Below are positions 1 to 8,584 of a stretch of 64,000 nucleotides of DNA, one piece after another. Source of the stretch: Dyadobacter fermentans (GTDB lineage: Bacteria > Bacteroidota > Bacteroidia > Cytophagales > Spirosomataceae); contig NZ_JAHXBN010000001.1 in the NCBI RefSeq assembly GCF_019924045.1, positions 310,001 to 374,000 of the forward strand. The letters are read 5' to 3'. Each line of letters opens with the position of its first letter. Within the stretch, counting starts at the first letter, position 1. Position numbers and translations under genes: made by a program. The notes under the pieces were generated by a model. The model made no database searches. It saw only the letters and a program-made list of their open reading frames with translations, and was not told the origin of the DNA.

Positions 1-1
1 G

Positions 2-1156
2 CGCGGATCGTTCACAAAAGTGGGTAATGACGCCGACCCTTATCTTCTGGGTCAGACGTATACTTATATCCGTGGGGGATTTGGGGGCTATATCGCGAGC
101 AGCAGTACCAAAGCGATCGCGGATTTGAAGCCTGAGTTGACCCAGTCAATTGAGTTCGGTACCGAATGGCGTTTCTATAATAACCGCCTGGGCGTTGATT
201 TGACCTATTATAAAACCAATTCCAAAAATCAGTTGATCAGGGTGGCATCGCCCGCATCGTCGGGCTACTCCACGCTGAATGTGAATGCGGGGAATATCCA
301 GAACAAGGGATTTGAAGTGGTGTTGAGCGTCAAACCGGTTGTTGCAAAGGATTTTACCTGGAATATGGGGCTTAATTGTGCATTGAATAAGAGTAAAGTC
401 GTAGCGCTTTACGACGGTGTGAGCCAGCTGTACCTGGGTTCGTCCACGAGCGTGCGCACGGCTACTCCGCTGATTAAGGAAGGCGGCTCCTTTGGGGATT
501 TGTATGGTTATAAGTGGAAAACGCTCAATGGTAAGTACGTGGTGAGCGATAAAGGCGTGCCTGTCAAATCGGATGCGATCGAAAACCTGGGCAACTATAA
601 TCCCAAATTCTCGGCGGGTTTCAGCAATAACTTCAACTATAAAAACTGGGCGTTGAGCGTGCTGGTAGATGGCAAGTTCGGAGGCGTGATCACGTCGGGT
701 ACCGCTGCACAAATGGCTTACAATGGCACTGGTATCGATACCGAAAAATTCCGCGACGCGGGCTCGTGGGTGATAGAAGGTGTGACTGCCGAAGGAGCTC
801 CGAATACCAAGGCGATCAATGCGGAGGCATTCTGGCAAACCGTCGCGCAGGGTGATTATTCATGGGGAGAGTTTTTTACCTACCATGCTACCAACGTACG
901 TGTGCGGGAAGTTTCGCTTGGTTATGATTTCAAAGGCCTGCCAGGTTTCCTGAGTGCTGCGCGGCTGTCGGTCGTTGCGCGCAACCTTTTCTTTCTGTAC
1001 CGCGGCAATGCGATCCTCGATATTCCGGGCATAGGTAAGCGGAAAATGGATTTCGATCCTGAAATGAGCCTCGGTAACAGCAATTATCAGGGTATCGAAT
1101 ACTTCAATTTGCCATCGACCCGGAACATCGGATTGAACCTCAAACTATCATTCTAA
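2..1156 (+). CDS. SusC/RagA-type TonB-dependent outer membrane receptor, 3' part
   Basis: The gene enters from the left edge, so only the last 384 residues of the usual roughly 1000 are present; the plug and carboxypeptidase-regulatory domains lie outside. What is visible is the C-terminal half of the barrel: alternating aromatic strands, the RGSF start typical of the later barrel of SusC proteins, and an end in LNLKLSF, a normal terminal strand with a C-terminal aromatic residue. SusC proteins import oligosaccharides (less often peptides) across the outer membrane with energy from TonB. A SusD-like gene follows after 12 bases, which confirms the pairing. The substrate is not readable from this part; the downstream GH20 and GH109 genes suggest N-acetylhexosamine glycans (inference). 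Confidence 0.93.
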   Translation, partial: RGSFTKVGNDADPYLLGQTYTYIRGGFGGYIASSSTKAIADLKPELTQSIEFGTEWRFYNNRLGVDLTYYKTNSKNQLIRVASPASSGYSTLNVNAGNIQNKGFEVVLSVKPVVAKDFTWNMGLNCALNKSKVVALYDGVSQLYLGSSTSVRTATPLIKEGGSFGDLYGYKWKTLNGKYVVSDKGVPVKSDAIENLGNYNPKFSAGFSNNFNYKNWALSVLVDGKFGGVITSGTAAQMAYNGTGIDTEKFRDAGSWVIEGVTAEGAPNTKAINAEAFWQTVAQGDYSWGEFFTYHATNVRVREVSLGYDFKGLPGFLSAARLSVVARNLFFLYRGNAILDIPGIGKRKMDFDPEMSLGNSNYQGIEYFNLPSTRNIGLNLKLSF

Positions 1157-1168
1157 AAAGAGCTCATT

Positions 1169-2755
1169 ATGTTGACGAGGATAAAAAATACAAGTTGGGT
1201 ACTGACGAAAATGCTGCCGGTGGTCATTGTAGCGGCCATTCTGGCGAGCTGTACCGATAATTTCGATTCGCTGAATACCGACGCGACCAAGATTAGCAGC
1301 GTCGGAAGCAAGGAATATCCGTTCATGTTTGCCTATGCGTTGATGACACCCACGCTCAGTCCCGACAATTTCGAGGTCGGAGAGGGGACGATTGCGTCGG
1401 TGTATTCCCAGTTTTTGTCGCAGGCTGCGCACTCTTTCCCAACCGACCGCTATGTGATCCGGCAGGACTGGATGCCTGCCTGCTGGAATCCGGTATATAC
1501 TGCCGCGGCGCCGCAGCTGAAAACCATCATGGCCGGTACAGAAACGCAAAGTGCCGAGAATGCATTAGCGAATATCTGGTGGGTTTGGATGTTCCACCGC
1601 ATTACCGATTACTTCGGCCCGATTCCGTATTCCGATGCAGCGTCGGGTAAGCGTTATGTTTCCTATACGCCTCAAGACTCCATTTATTACGATTTTTTCA
1701 AACGGCTCGATGCGGCCTCGACGGTTCTTAAATCGCGTTCCGGCGATAAACCGTTTGGTACTTACGACCTGGTTTACAACAAGAACGCGGCACCCGCTGC
1801 GGCCTGGATGAAGTTTGCGAACACCCTACGCCTGCGCCTTGCATTGCGGATATCGAAAGTGAACCCGGAAATGGCGAAGCAGCAAGCCGAAGCAGCCGTG
1901 GCGGCAGGCGTGATCACCGACATTGCCGACGATGCCTACATGCCGAAATCGACTACGACCTATGCCGAATATAACGGATTGGCCGTGACGGCGGGCTGGG
2001 ACGACGTGCGTATGAGCGCTTCTATGGAGTCTATTTTGAAGGGGTATGAAGATCCGCGGCTGCCGATTTACTTCCAGCCATCGGTTTCGACAGGTACTTA
2101 CGAGGGTGTCCGCAATGGATTGTTTACGTCCGAAAAAATCATCGATATCAATTCCAGGCTATTCAATTCCAACATGGGCACACGCTGGGCTACGTGGGTA
2201 GGAAGCGATTGGAAAACCACTTACAATGTGCCTCAGAATATCCTGCACGCGGCAGAAGCCTATTTCCTTCGTGCGGAAGGCGCACTCAATGGCTGGAATA
2301 TGGGCGGTACTGCCGAGGATTTTTACAAAAAAGGCATTCAGGCTTCGATGGCCCAGTGGGGAGTGACCGACCAGGCGGCTATCACGAAATACATCGCCAA
2401 TACTTCGGTTCCCATTGCGCCAAAGGATGGTATGAACTCGCCTGCGGTAAACGATTATCCCGTGAAGTGGAGTAGTTCCGAAACCATGCAGCGCAAGCAG
2501 GTAGCGCAGCAAAAATGGCTCGCATTGTTCCCGGATGGCATGGAAGGCTGGGCTGAGGTGCGTAGAACGGGACTTCCGAAGCTATATCCCATTGTTCATA
2601 GCGAAAATCCCGACCTGCCGGAAGGTACATTCATACGTCGGATGCCTTTCCTCGATACTGAAAAGCAAACGAATGCCGCCGAGGTGGAGAAAGCCGTGAA
2701 AATGCTTGGCGGACCTGATAATGCCGCTACGCCGCTTTGGTGGGATAAAAACTAA
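1169..2755 (+). CDS. SusD-like surface glycan-binding lipoprotein
   Basis: A 528-residue protein with a lipoprotein signal peptide (hydrophobic residues 14-25, lipobox ILASC, Cys28). After the lipobox the FDSLNTDATKI stretch and later RITDYFGPIPYSDA are typical of the SusD/RagB superfamily, closest by eye to the SusD-like group 2 proteins. These helical TPR-rich lipoproteins sit as a lid on the SusC barrel and capture substrate at the cell surface. It is the second gene of the SusC/SusD unit, 12 bases after SusC. Normal length, no defects seen. A repeat array starts directly after its stop codon. Confidence 0.92.
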   Translation: MLTRIKNTSWVLTKMLPVVIVAAILASCTDNFDSLNTDATKISSVGSKEYPFMFAYALMTPTLSPDNFEVGEGTIASVYSQFLSQAAHSFPTDRYVIRQDWMPACWNPVYTAAAPQLKTIMAGTETQSAENALANIWWVWMFHRITDYFGPIPYSDAASGKRYVSYTPQDSIYYDFFKRLDAASTVLKSRSGDKPFGTYDLVYNKNAAPAAAWMKFANTLRLRLALRISKVNPEMAKQQAEAAVAAGVITDIADDAYMPKSTTTYAEYNGLAVTAGWDDVRMSASMESILKGYEDPRLPIYFQPSVSTGTYEGVRNGLFTSEKIIDINSRLFNSNMGTRWATWVGSDWKTTYNVPQNILHAAEAYFLRAEGALNGWNMGGTAEDFYKKGIQASMAQWGVTDQAAITKYIANTSVPIAPKDGMNSPAVNDYPVKWSSSETMQRKQVAQQKWLALFPDGMEGWAEVRRTGLPKLYPIVHSENPDLPEGTFIRRMPFLDTEKQTNAAEVEKAVKMLGGPDNAATPLWWDKN

Positions 2756-2756
2756 C

Positions 2757-2936
2757 GTGGTCAGGGTTGGTCATTTGTGGTCGGGAATGGTCATTTGTAG
2801 TCAAGGTTGGTCATTTGTGGTCAGGTATGGTGATTTGTAGTCAGGAATGGTCATTTGTAGTCGACGGCAGTCATTAGCGGTTATTTGGAGGAAAGCACTA
2901 CAATACCTGACTCCCTGACCTCCTGACTATCCTGAC
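2757..2936. repeat. intergenic array of GGTC words with inverted right arm
   Basis: Starting one base after the SusD stop, five 20-base units (about 2770-2869; consensus TGGTCATTTGTGGTCAGGAA) follow each other. Each unit contains two GGTC/AGTC words 10 bases apart. After a short core, the strand shows the complementary words CCTGAC four times between 2906 and 2936, so the two arms can fold on each other. No unique spacers are present, so this is not CRISPR. It fills most of the gap before the GH20 gene. Confidence 0.85.
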
Positions 2937-2967
2937 TAATTTACTTATTGTTCAAAAATTCAATACG

Positions 2968-5031
2968 ATGCTTCCTCGCCTGTTTGTTGCCTGTCTGTTT
3001 GTAACATCTGTTTTTGCTCAAAATGCGCCTGTATTGTTTCCGCAGCCACAAATGGTGCGCTATTCGGAAGAGAAATTTCCGGTATCGTTGCTGACCGTCG
3101 CGGTGCCGCCGTCGGCCAATGCGGAGGTGCGGTTTGCATTACAGGAATTGAAAAGCATCGTGGGCGAGCGCACGGGAATGGGTATTGGAAATGCAGCTTC
3201 TTCCGCTTCGGCGACCTTTCAATGGGTGGTGCGAAAGGAAGGAGGCGCATTGCCGGAAGTTTCAGAACGGGACGGCAAAAGCAACCGCGAACACTACAAG
3301 CTAACGGTTTCCGGCAAGGGTGTGCAGGTGGATGCGCAGACGTCCGCGGGATTGTATTATGCCGTGCAGACCTTGCGACAACTGATCACGGGTGAGGGTA
3401 AAACTGCATTTATCCCCGGAGCATTCATTGAAGACCGACCTGCATTAACCTACCGCGGTGTGATGATGGATTTCGCGCACGGCGGCCTGCCCACCATCGC
3501 GGAAATCAAGCGGCAAATCGACTTCCTGGCCCGGTGGAAAACCAACCAGTATTACTTTTATAATGAGGTTAGCATCGAGCTGAAAGGTTTTCCGAACATC
3601 GCGTACCGCTCGGGTTACACGCAGGCGCAGGTGCGGGAGATTATCGCCTACGGCCGACAACGGCATATGGATGTGGTGCCGTTCCTGAATTTGTACGGGC
3701 ATTTGCATGAACTGCTGCGGAATGAGCAATATGCCGGTCTGGCGATCGGCCAATACGGCCATGAGCTCGACCCACGCAAACCGGAGACGAATGCATTGCT
3801 GAAAGACTGGATCGGCCAGTATGCGGGTCTCTTCCCTGGTCCGTTCATCCATGTTGGATTTGATGAAACCTGGGAAACCAAGCGTATCGCAGATGACAAA
3901 GATGGACGCATTAACTCGGAAGATCTTTGGGTGCAGCAGCTTATGTTTGTTCAGGCGGAACTCAAAAAGTATGGGAAAACGGTGCTGGCCTGGACGGATA
4001 TGAATAACTATTATCCGGATATTATCCAAAAAATCCCTGCCGGGGTAATCCCGGTTTTGTGGGAGTACAAGCCCGATACTGTCGAGATTAACCGGTATTT
4101 AAACCCGATTTTAAAGGAGCAAAAGCCGTTTTTTATCCAGCCTGCCGTGTCCGGCTGGGGCCACATTTACCCCGACGCCGATTATACCTACAACAATATC
4201 GATCTCTGCCTTCAAGCGGGAGTGAAGCATAAGGCGTTGGGGTTCATCCACTCGGTATGGACTGATCCCGTGGAGCCGTTTGTGCGGGCTTCGTGGCTGT
4301 TTATGGCTTATGGCTGTATTGGTGCGTGGCAGGGGCAGGTGCCTGATAAAAAGCATTTTACGGAAATGTACAGCCGTGTAATGTACCCGCAGGTGGCCGG
4401 AAAAATGCAAAAAGCATTCGACGACCTGGCGGCTTCCAATGAGGCCCTTGATAAATGTCTCGGCCGGAATACCAACGGCATGCCGCGAGGAACGATTGTC
4501 GAAAGCTGGTCGAATCCTTTTTTGCCCTATTACCTCAAAAACACCAGCGAGCACGCGACCGATTTCCGGAATGCACGCAGGTTGAGTGAATCTGCTCAGG
4601 CAACGCTGGTTAGCGCGTTGGCCAGGTGTAGTCCGAGGGATACCGCATTCATTCACTCGATGATCGTCACCGCGAGGTTGATGCGTTATTCTGCGACGCG
4701 TTTTTTATGGGCGAAAACCATCTGCGACCGGTGGAATGAGTCGATGCTGGAGCGGAAGAAGAACGATTTCGTGGCTTACGACCTCGTTTACCCGTGCCAC
4801 GGCCTGCTCGTGGATGTAATGGATGAAGCCGGCGAGCTGAAAACGGCCTATTCGGAGGCCTGGCGTTCGGAGTACATGGCTTACAGGCTCAATACCATGC
4901 TGGCCAGGTTCGATGTCGAGAACGGATTGTGGCAGAAGCTTTCGTTCAAAGTGATCGGTTATCGCATTGAAAACAAGCCTGATCATGTGGCTGACCAGTC
5001 TTTTGAAGCGTTGTTTAAGCCGGATTTTTAA
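2968..5031 (+). CDS. Glycoside hydrolase family 20 enzyme (beta-N-acetylhexosaminidase-like), secreted
   Basis: A 687-residue protein with signal peptide 1-18 (cleavage after VFAQ). Residues about 20-150 match the GH20b accessory domain that precedes the catalytic barrel in this family; YRGVMMDFAHGG near 160 starts the TIM barrel. The catalytic pair is visible at Asp299-Glu300 in HVGFDETW, where the family usually has HxGGDE; Phe298 in place of Gly is unusual. GH20 enzymes release terminal beta-linked GlcNAc or GalNAc by substrate-assisted catalysis. About 200 residues after the barrel are helical and not recognised. It follows the SusC/SusD pair across a repeat array and probably works in the periplasm or at the surface. 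Exact substrate unknown. Confidence 0.85.
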   Translation: MLPRLFVACLFVTSVFAQNAPVLFPQPQMVRYSEEKFPVSLLTVAVPPSANAEVRFALQELKSIVGERTGMGIGNAASSASATFQWVVRKEGGALPEVSERDGKSNREHYKLTVSGKGVQVDAQTSAGLYYAVQTLRQLITGEGKTAFIPGAFIEDRPALTYRGVMMDFAHGGLPTIAEIKRQIDFLARWKTNQYYFYNEVSIELKGFPNIAYRSGYTQAQVREIIAYGRQRHMDVVPFLNLYGHLHELLRNEQYAGLAIGQYGHELDPRKPETNALLKDWIGQYAGLFPGPFIHVGFDETWETKRIADDKDGRINSEDLWVQQLMFVQAELKKYGKTVLAWTDMNNYYPDIIQKIPAGVIPVLWEYKPDTVEINRYLNPILKEQKPFFIQPAVSGWGHIYPDADYTYNNIDLCLQAGVKHKALGFIHSVWTDPVEPFVRASWLFMAYGCIGAWQGQVPDKKHFTEMYSRVMYPQVAGKMQKAFDDLAASNEALDKCLGRNTNGMPRGTIVESWSNPFLPYYLKNTSEHATDFRNARRLSESAQATLVSALARCSPRDTAFIHSMIVTARLMRYSATRFLWAKTICDRWNESMLERKKNDFVAYDLVYPCHGLLVDVMDEAGELKTAYSEAWRSEYMAYRLNTMLARFDVENGLWQKLSFKVIGYRIENKPDHVADQSFEALFKPDF

Positions 5032-5143
5032 GCTTTTGGGTTGAAGTGCTCATCGTGCTTCCGAAATCGGCTTTGTAATCTTTATGAGAATAAGTAGTAT
5101 CAAAGTCATAGTAAGACTTTTTTGTAAACTATTTTATATAAAT

Positions 5144-5174
5144 TTTGTAAACAAAAAATTAATCAATACATTTG
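5144..5174 (+). promoter_or_regulatory. Bacteroidota-type promoter before the creatininase-like gene
   Basis: The -7 element TACATTTG (5167-5174) matches TAnnTTTG exactly, and TTTG at 5144-5147 lies 19 bases upstream, the usual spacing of the -33 element in this phylum. The expected transcription start near 5181 lies about 20 bases before the ATG at 5201, which supports that start over the in-frame ATG at 5084. Confidence 0.6.
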
Positions 5175-5200
5175 ATCAACGCCTGTTCCGAACCTTTGTC

Positions 5201-5986
5201 ATGTTATTCGCCAATTTAAACTATCCATCGATCCGTACATTCGCGGAAGACGCAGTAGCGGTGCTTCCGCTCGGCGCCACAGAACAGCACGGGCCGCATA
5301 TGGCGGTGTCGACGGATATGGATATTGTGACGCACCTCGCCGGTGCCGCGGAGGCATCCTTGACCGGGCGGGTACTGCTGTGCCCGACGTTGCCGTTCGG
5401 TTCAAGTCATCACCATTTGTCGCTCGGCGGGACCATCAGCATCAAACCGGCATTATACACACAGGTCATTGTAGACATGGTCGACTCGCTGCTGCAAAGT
5501 GGTTTTCGGCGGATCGTGCTCCTGAATGGTCACGGCGGTAACATCACGCCGGTGAAACAGGCGCTTGCGGTGCTCAGTAGCGGTGTTGATGGGGCCATTG
5601 CGGCCAACATCGCGTTGGTAACCTATTGGGAGCTTGGGGGCAAGCCGTTTGCCGGCGAAGCGCCCATGGAAAGCCCCGCGCTGAGCCACGCCTGCGAATA
5701 CGAAACGAGTATGATGCTCCATCTTTTCCCGGAAAAGGTTTGGATGGAAAAAGCAGAACGGGCCAAACGACCAGCCAGCAACGGCTATATCCCCTGGGAG
5801 GACGATGAGCCCGGGCGCGGTGTAACGCTTTTTAAACAAACCGCCTACATTTCCAGTAACGGCAGTAGCGGGGAACCGCAAAAAGCCACCGCCGAAAAAG
5901 GCGCGCATCTGATCGGCAAAGCCACGGAGGCTTTGGTAACGTTTCTGGAAGCATTTGCGGAGTGGGAGATTGGGAGTAAGCTTTAA
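5201..5986 (+). CDS. Creatininase family amidohydrolase
   Basis: A 261-residue protein from the ATG at 5201, chosen because a good promoter lies between this ATG and an upstream in-frame one at 5084, and because the family begins about here. Creatininase-family marks: PLGATEQHGPH with Glu28 and His30, STDMD with Asp39, the HHHLSLGG loop near 70-77, NGHGGN with His111, and the Glu of HACEYETS near 178. These are the metal ligands of a di-metal cyclic-amidohydrolase. Known members open creatinine or hydrolyse formamides in cofactor synthesis; many of unknown role sit in sugar and amino-acid clusters. Here it lies between GH20 and RidA, so hydrolysis of an amide or lactam formed from an amino sugar is possible (inference). 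Confidence 0.85.
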   Translation: MLFANLNYPSIRTFAEDAVAVLPLGATEQHGPHMAVSTDMDIVTHLAGAAEASLTGRVLLCPTLPFGSSHHHLSLGGTISIKPALYTQVIVDMVDSLLQSGFRRIVLLNGHGGNITPVKQALAVLSSGVDGAIAANIALVTYWELGGKPFAGEAPMESPALSHACEYETSMMLHLFPEKVWMEKAERAKRPASNGYIPWEDDEPGRGVTLFKQTAYISSNGSSGEPQKATAEKGAHLIGKATEALVTFLEAFAEWEIGSKL

Positions 5987-6094
5987 GCTATAAGCTGTAA
6001 GCAGTAAGCATTAAGTTTTTCAAGATAGAATTGTTCAATTATTATAATCAAATGCTTAAAGCCTAATGCTTAAAGCCTATCGCTTAAAGCTCAT
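5984..6094. repeat. intergenic array of TAAGC words with inverted right arm
   Basis: The creatininase stop codon TAA is the first three bases of the array: TAAGCTA, TAAGCTG, TAAGCAG, TAAGCAT, TAAG, a 7-base period. After an A/T-rich core the right arm (6051-6094) has three 14-base units of the type TGCTTAAAGCCTAA, which contain the inverted word GCTTA. The arms are complementary, so the transcript can fold. It ends a few bases before the RidA start. Confidence 0.85.
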
Positions 6095-6099
6095 TCCAT

Positions 6100-6480
6100 A
6101 TGCCCAAACAGGAAATCAAGCATCCCGATAAAAGTGTCAGCACCGGCGCGTATTCTGCCGGTGTTTTGAAGAACGGCTTACTGTTCGTGAGCGGGCAGGG
6201 GCCGCTGGACCTCGCGACGGGCGAGGTGAAGCATGGTACCATCGAGGAAGAGACATTGCTTACACTCGAACACGTGAAGAAGGTCGTGGAAGCAGCGGGC
6301 GGGACCATCGACGATATTATGAAATGCACGGTGCATTTGGAGGATATCAATGATTTCGATCGCTATAATGCGGCTTATGCTTCTTTTTTCAAAGGCATTC
6401 TGCCGGCCCGCACCACCGTACAGTCGGTGTTGTCGGACGGCATTAAAATCGAGATCGACGCCATTGCGCTGATAGGTTAG
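6100..6480 (+). CDS. RidA family protein (reactive imine/enamine deaminase)
   Basis: A 126-residue protein of normal RidA/YjgF/UK114 length. The family core is clear: VSGQGPLDLATGE near 30-45, KCTVHLEDINDF near 75-85, and the C-terminal LPARTTVQ, whose Arg binds the carboxylate of the substrate. RidA proteins are trimers that hydrolyse enamine/imine intermediates released by PLP enzymes and dehydratases; some paralogs act in dedicated catabolic routes. This copy lies in the catabolic cluster, 30 bases before the dehydrogenase gene, which suggests a pathway-specific deaminase rather than the housekeeping protein (inference). Confidence 0.93.
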   Translation: MPKQEIKHPDKSVSTGAYSAGVLKNGLLFVSGQGPLDLATGEVKHGTIEEETLLTLEHVKKVVEAAGGTIDDIMKCTVHLEDINDFDRYNAAYASFFKGILPARTTVQSVLSDGIKIEIDAIALIG

Positions 6481-6509
6481 TTTAAGCACCCGGTTTTTGC
6501 ATTATAACA

Positions 6510-7454
6510 ATGAGTTTAAAACAACGCATCGGTACCGTTGGCCTTGGCCTAATGGGAAGCAGCATTGCTACCTGCATGCTCGCGGCCGGGCACGAGGTTA
6601 CTTCGCTGGTCAAGGATGAAAGTGAGGCAGAGCCTGCCCGCAAGCGGATTCTGGGCTACCTCATGGAGCTTCACGATGAAGGCATGCTGAAAGAATCGCC
6701 CGAGACGGTGGTCGGTCGCATTGTCATTACGACCAATATCGAGAAACTGGTGGGCCATGAGGTGGTGATCGAGTCGATTACCGAGGATGTGGAGGCCAAG
6801 AAGGCAGTTTATCATGCATTGGAAACTGTTCTTTCCAACACCGCCATTATCGGCAGCAACACGTCGGCGATACCGGTGTCGGTTTTGCAGGCCGGTTTGT
6901 GGCATCCCGAAAGACTGCTCGGCATTCACTGGGCCGAGCCGGCTCACATCACCCGGTTTATGGAAGTGATTTGCGGGAAAGACTCGGACCTGAAATATGC
7001 ACAGCGAATCGTGCAACTAGCCGAAAGCTGGGGCAAGGAGCCATCGCTGCTGCGGAAGGATATCCGCGGGTTTATCACGAACCGCATCATGTACGCGATG
7101 CTGCGGGAGGCATTCAATCTGGTGGAAAACGGCTATGCGACGGTCGAGGATGTCGACCGTTCGCTGCGCAACGACCTGGGTTACTGGATCACGTTCGCCG
7201 GTCCGTTCCGTTTCATGGACCTGACGGGAATTCCTGCCTACCTCACCGTGATGAAGGATCTGTTTCCTGACCTCGACAACCGGCAGACAACGCCCGAAAT
7301 GATGGAGCAGCTTGTCGCAGCGGGCGCGAAAGGTGTGAGCAATGCACACGGATTTTACCCCTACACGCCGGAAAGCGCCGAAGCCTGGGAGAAAGCATTT
7401 ATCGATTTCAGCTATGACATCCGGAAGCTGGCTGAAAAATACGCGCAGAAATGA
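6510..7454 (+). CDS. 3-hydroxyacyl-CoA dehydrogenase family NAD-dependent oxidoreductase
   Basis: A 314-residue protein with an N-terminal Rossmann domain (GLGLMGSSIA, residues 11-20) and the NAD-binding domain continuing to GSNTSAIPVS near 112; a C-terminal helical domain begins near 185 (DIRGFITNRI). The catalytic His is probably in GIHWAEPAHITRF; acyl-CoA members usually have HFFNP there. Together with the short length this points to the branch acting on small hydroxy acids (L-gulonate or carnitine 3-dehydrogenase type) rather than beta-oxidation. No acyl-CoA partner genes are nearby. Its stop overlaps the next start as ATGA, so it is translationally coupled to the enolase-superfamily gene. 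Confidence 0.85.
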   Translation: MSLKQRIGTVGLGLMGSSIATCMLAAGHEVTSLVKDESEAEPARKRILGYLMELHDEGMLKESPETVVGRIVITTNIEKLVGHEVVIESITEDVEAKKAVYHALETVLSNTAIIGSNTSAIPVSVLQAGLWHPERLLGIHWAEPAHITRFMEVICGKDSDLKYAQRIVQLAESWGKEPSLLRKDIRGFITNRIMYAMLREAFNLVENGYATVEDVDRSLRNDLGYWITFAGPFRFMDLTGIPAYLTVMKDLFPDLDNRQTTPEMMEQLVAAGAKGVSNAHGFYPYTPESAEAWEKAFIDFSYDIRKLAEKYAQK

Positions 7455-8584
7455 CAACAATAGTATCACTCCGCGCCACGGAAGTAATCGTGCCGGCCAA
7501 AGCCGGAAGCCTTAATTCCGAAACGGTGCTGGATAGGGACACCGCATTTGCGCAAAAATTTCTGACAGGCGAAAGCTGGACAGAGTTTGCGAACCAGCCC
7601 AAATGGCTCATCGAAATGACCCTCGCGAACGGGCTTACGGGCGTAGGCGAGACCTACCGGAGCGCGTCAGGCGAGCTGATCCGCGAAGCTCTGCAGGAAT
7701 TTGTTGGTAAAGATGTACTGAAACTAAACTGGCGGCGGCTGCCGGTAACCGACCAGCGCATTTATGAGGCATTCGAAAGCTGTGTACTCGACCTGGTAGG
7801 GAAACTGCTGCATGTACCGGTGCACCAGTTGCTCGGCGGGGCTTACCGCAACACGGTCGACTGCATGGGCTGGACAGGGCGGCGGACGCCGGAAGACGCG
7901 GCGCAGAAAGCAGTCGAGGCGATGCGGAAAGGCCATAAGGTATTCAAATTCAAATGCTCCGACGAAGACCCGGTGCGGCTTTGGACGGAGGAGATCAAAA
8001 AGCAATGCGGCGACGGTATTAAGGTCCTGCTCGACCCGAACCAGCGCTGGAATGATGTGAAAACAACGATGAAACTGATGGATGGGGTGGAAATGGATGT
8101 CATGCTGGGCCTCGAAGATCCGATTCTCCATGCGGACGTGGAAGGTTTTAAATACCTTAAAAAACACCTTGGAATACCACTCTATCGGCATATTTCACTC
8201 CCTTACACACAGGACATCCGCGACATGATCACATTCGTGCGTGCAGATGCGGCCGATGGCTATAATTTCAACGGCTCGGCATATAACTGTGTGCTGCTGG
8301 CGGAGATCGCGCATCTGGAAGGTAAGCCGTGCTGGCGTGGGTCGGAAGTGGACCTGGGTATTTCGGAAACCATGGGCCTGCACATCGCGGCGGCGAGCAT
8401 TAACTGCACCATCCCGTCGGACATTTTCGGGGAGCTGGTGCGCGTGGACGACTTGCTTGCCGACCCCATTGTATTTGAAAACGGAGCCGCAAAAGTACCG
8501 CAGGGGCACGGGCTGGGCATTACGCTTGACCAGCACGCACTCCAAAAATATCAAACCGGAAAAATCCTAACCGCGCATTCATGA
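7451..8584 (+). CDS. Mandelate racemase/muconate lactonizing enzyme family protein (enolase superfamily)
   Basis: A 377-residue protein with the capping domain (1-130) and barrel of the enolase superfamily. Lys166 and Lys168 (KVFKFK) form the KxK base, Asp195 in LLDPNQRW and Glu222 in GLEDPI are two metal ligands. The third ligand normally sits on the next strand; here that strand reads IPLYRHISLPY around 242-252 with no Asp or Glu in the usual place, so chemistry may differ or the ligand is shifted. Members dehydrate sugar acids, racemise or cycloisomerise. Start and stop overlap with both neighbours by ATGA, so it is in the middle of an operon. A sugar-acid dehydratase feeding the DapA-like lyase would fit (inference). 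Confidence 0.85.
   Translation: MTTIVSLRATEVIVPAKAGSLNSETVLDRDTAFAQKFLTGESWTEFANQPKWLIEMTLANGLTGVGETYRSASGELIREALQEFVGKDVLKLNWRRLPVTDQRIYEAFESCVLDLVGKLLHVPVHQLLGGAYRNTVDCMGWTGRRTPEDAAQKAVEAMRKGHKVFKFKCSDEDPVRLWTEEIKKQCGDGIKVLLDPNQRWNDVKTTMKLMDGVEMDVMLGLEDPILHADVEGFKYLKKHLGIPLYRHISLPYTQDIRDMITFVRADAADGYNFNGSAYNCVLLAEIAHLEGKPCWRGSEVDLGISETMGLHIAAASINCTIPSDIFGELVRVDDLLADPIVFENGAAKVPQGHGLGITLDQHALQKYQTGKILTAHS

Noticed and set aside
2770..2869. Regular 20-base repeats as a CRISPR array
   Set aside because: Units are directly adjacent with no unique spacers, and no cas genes are present.
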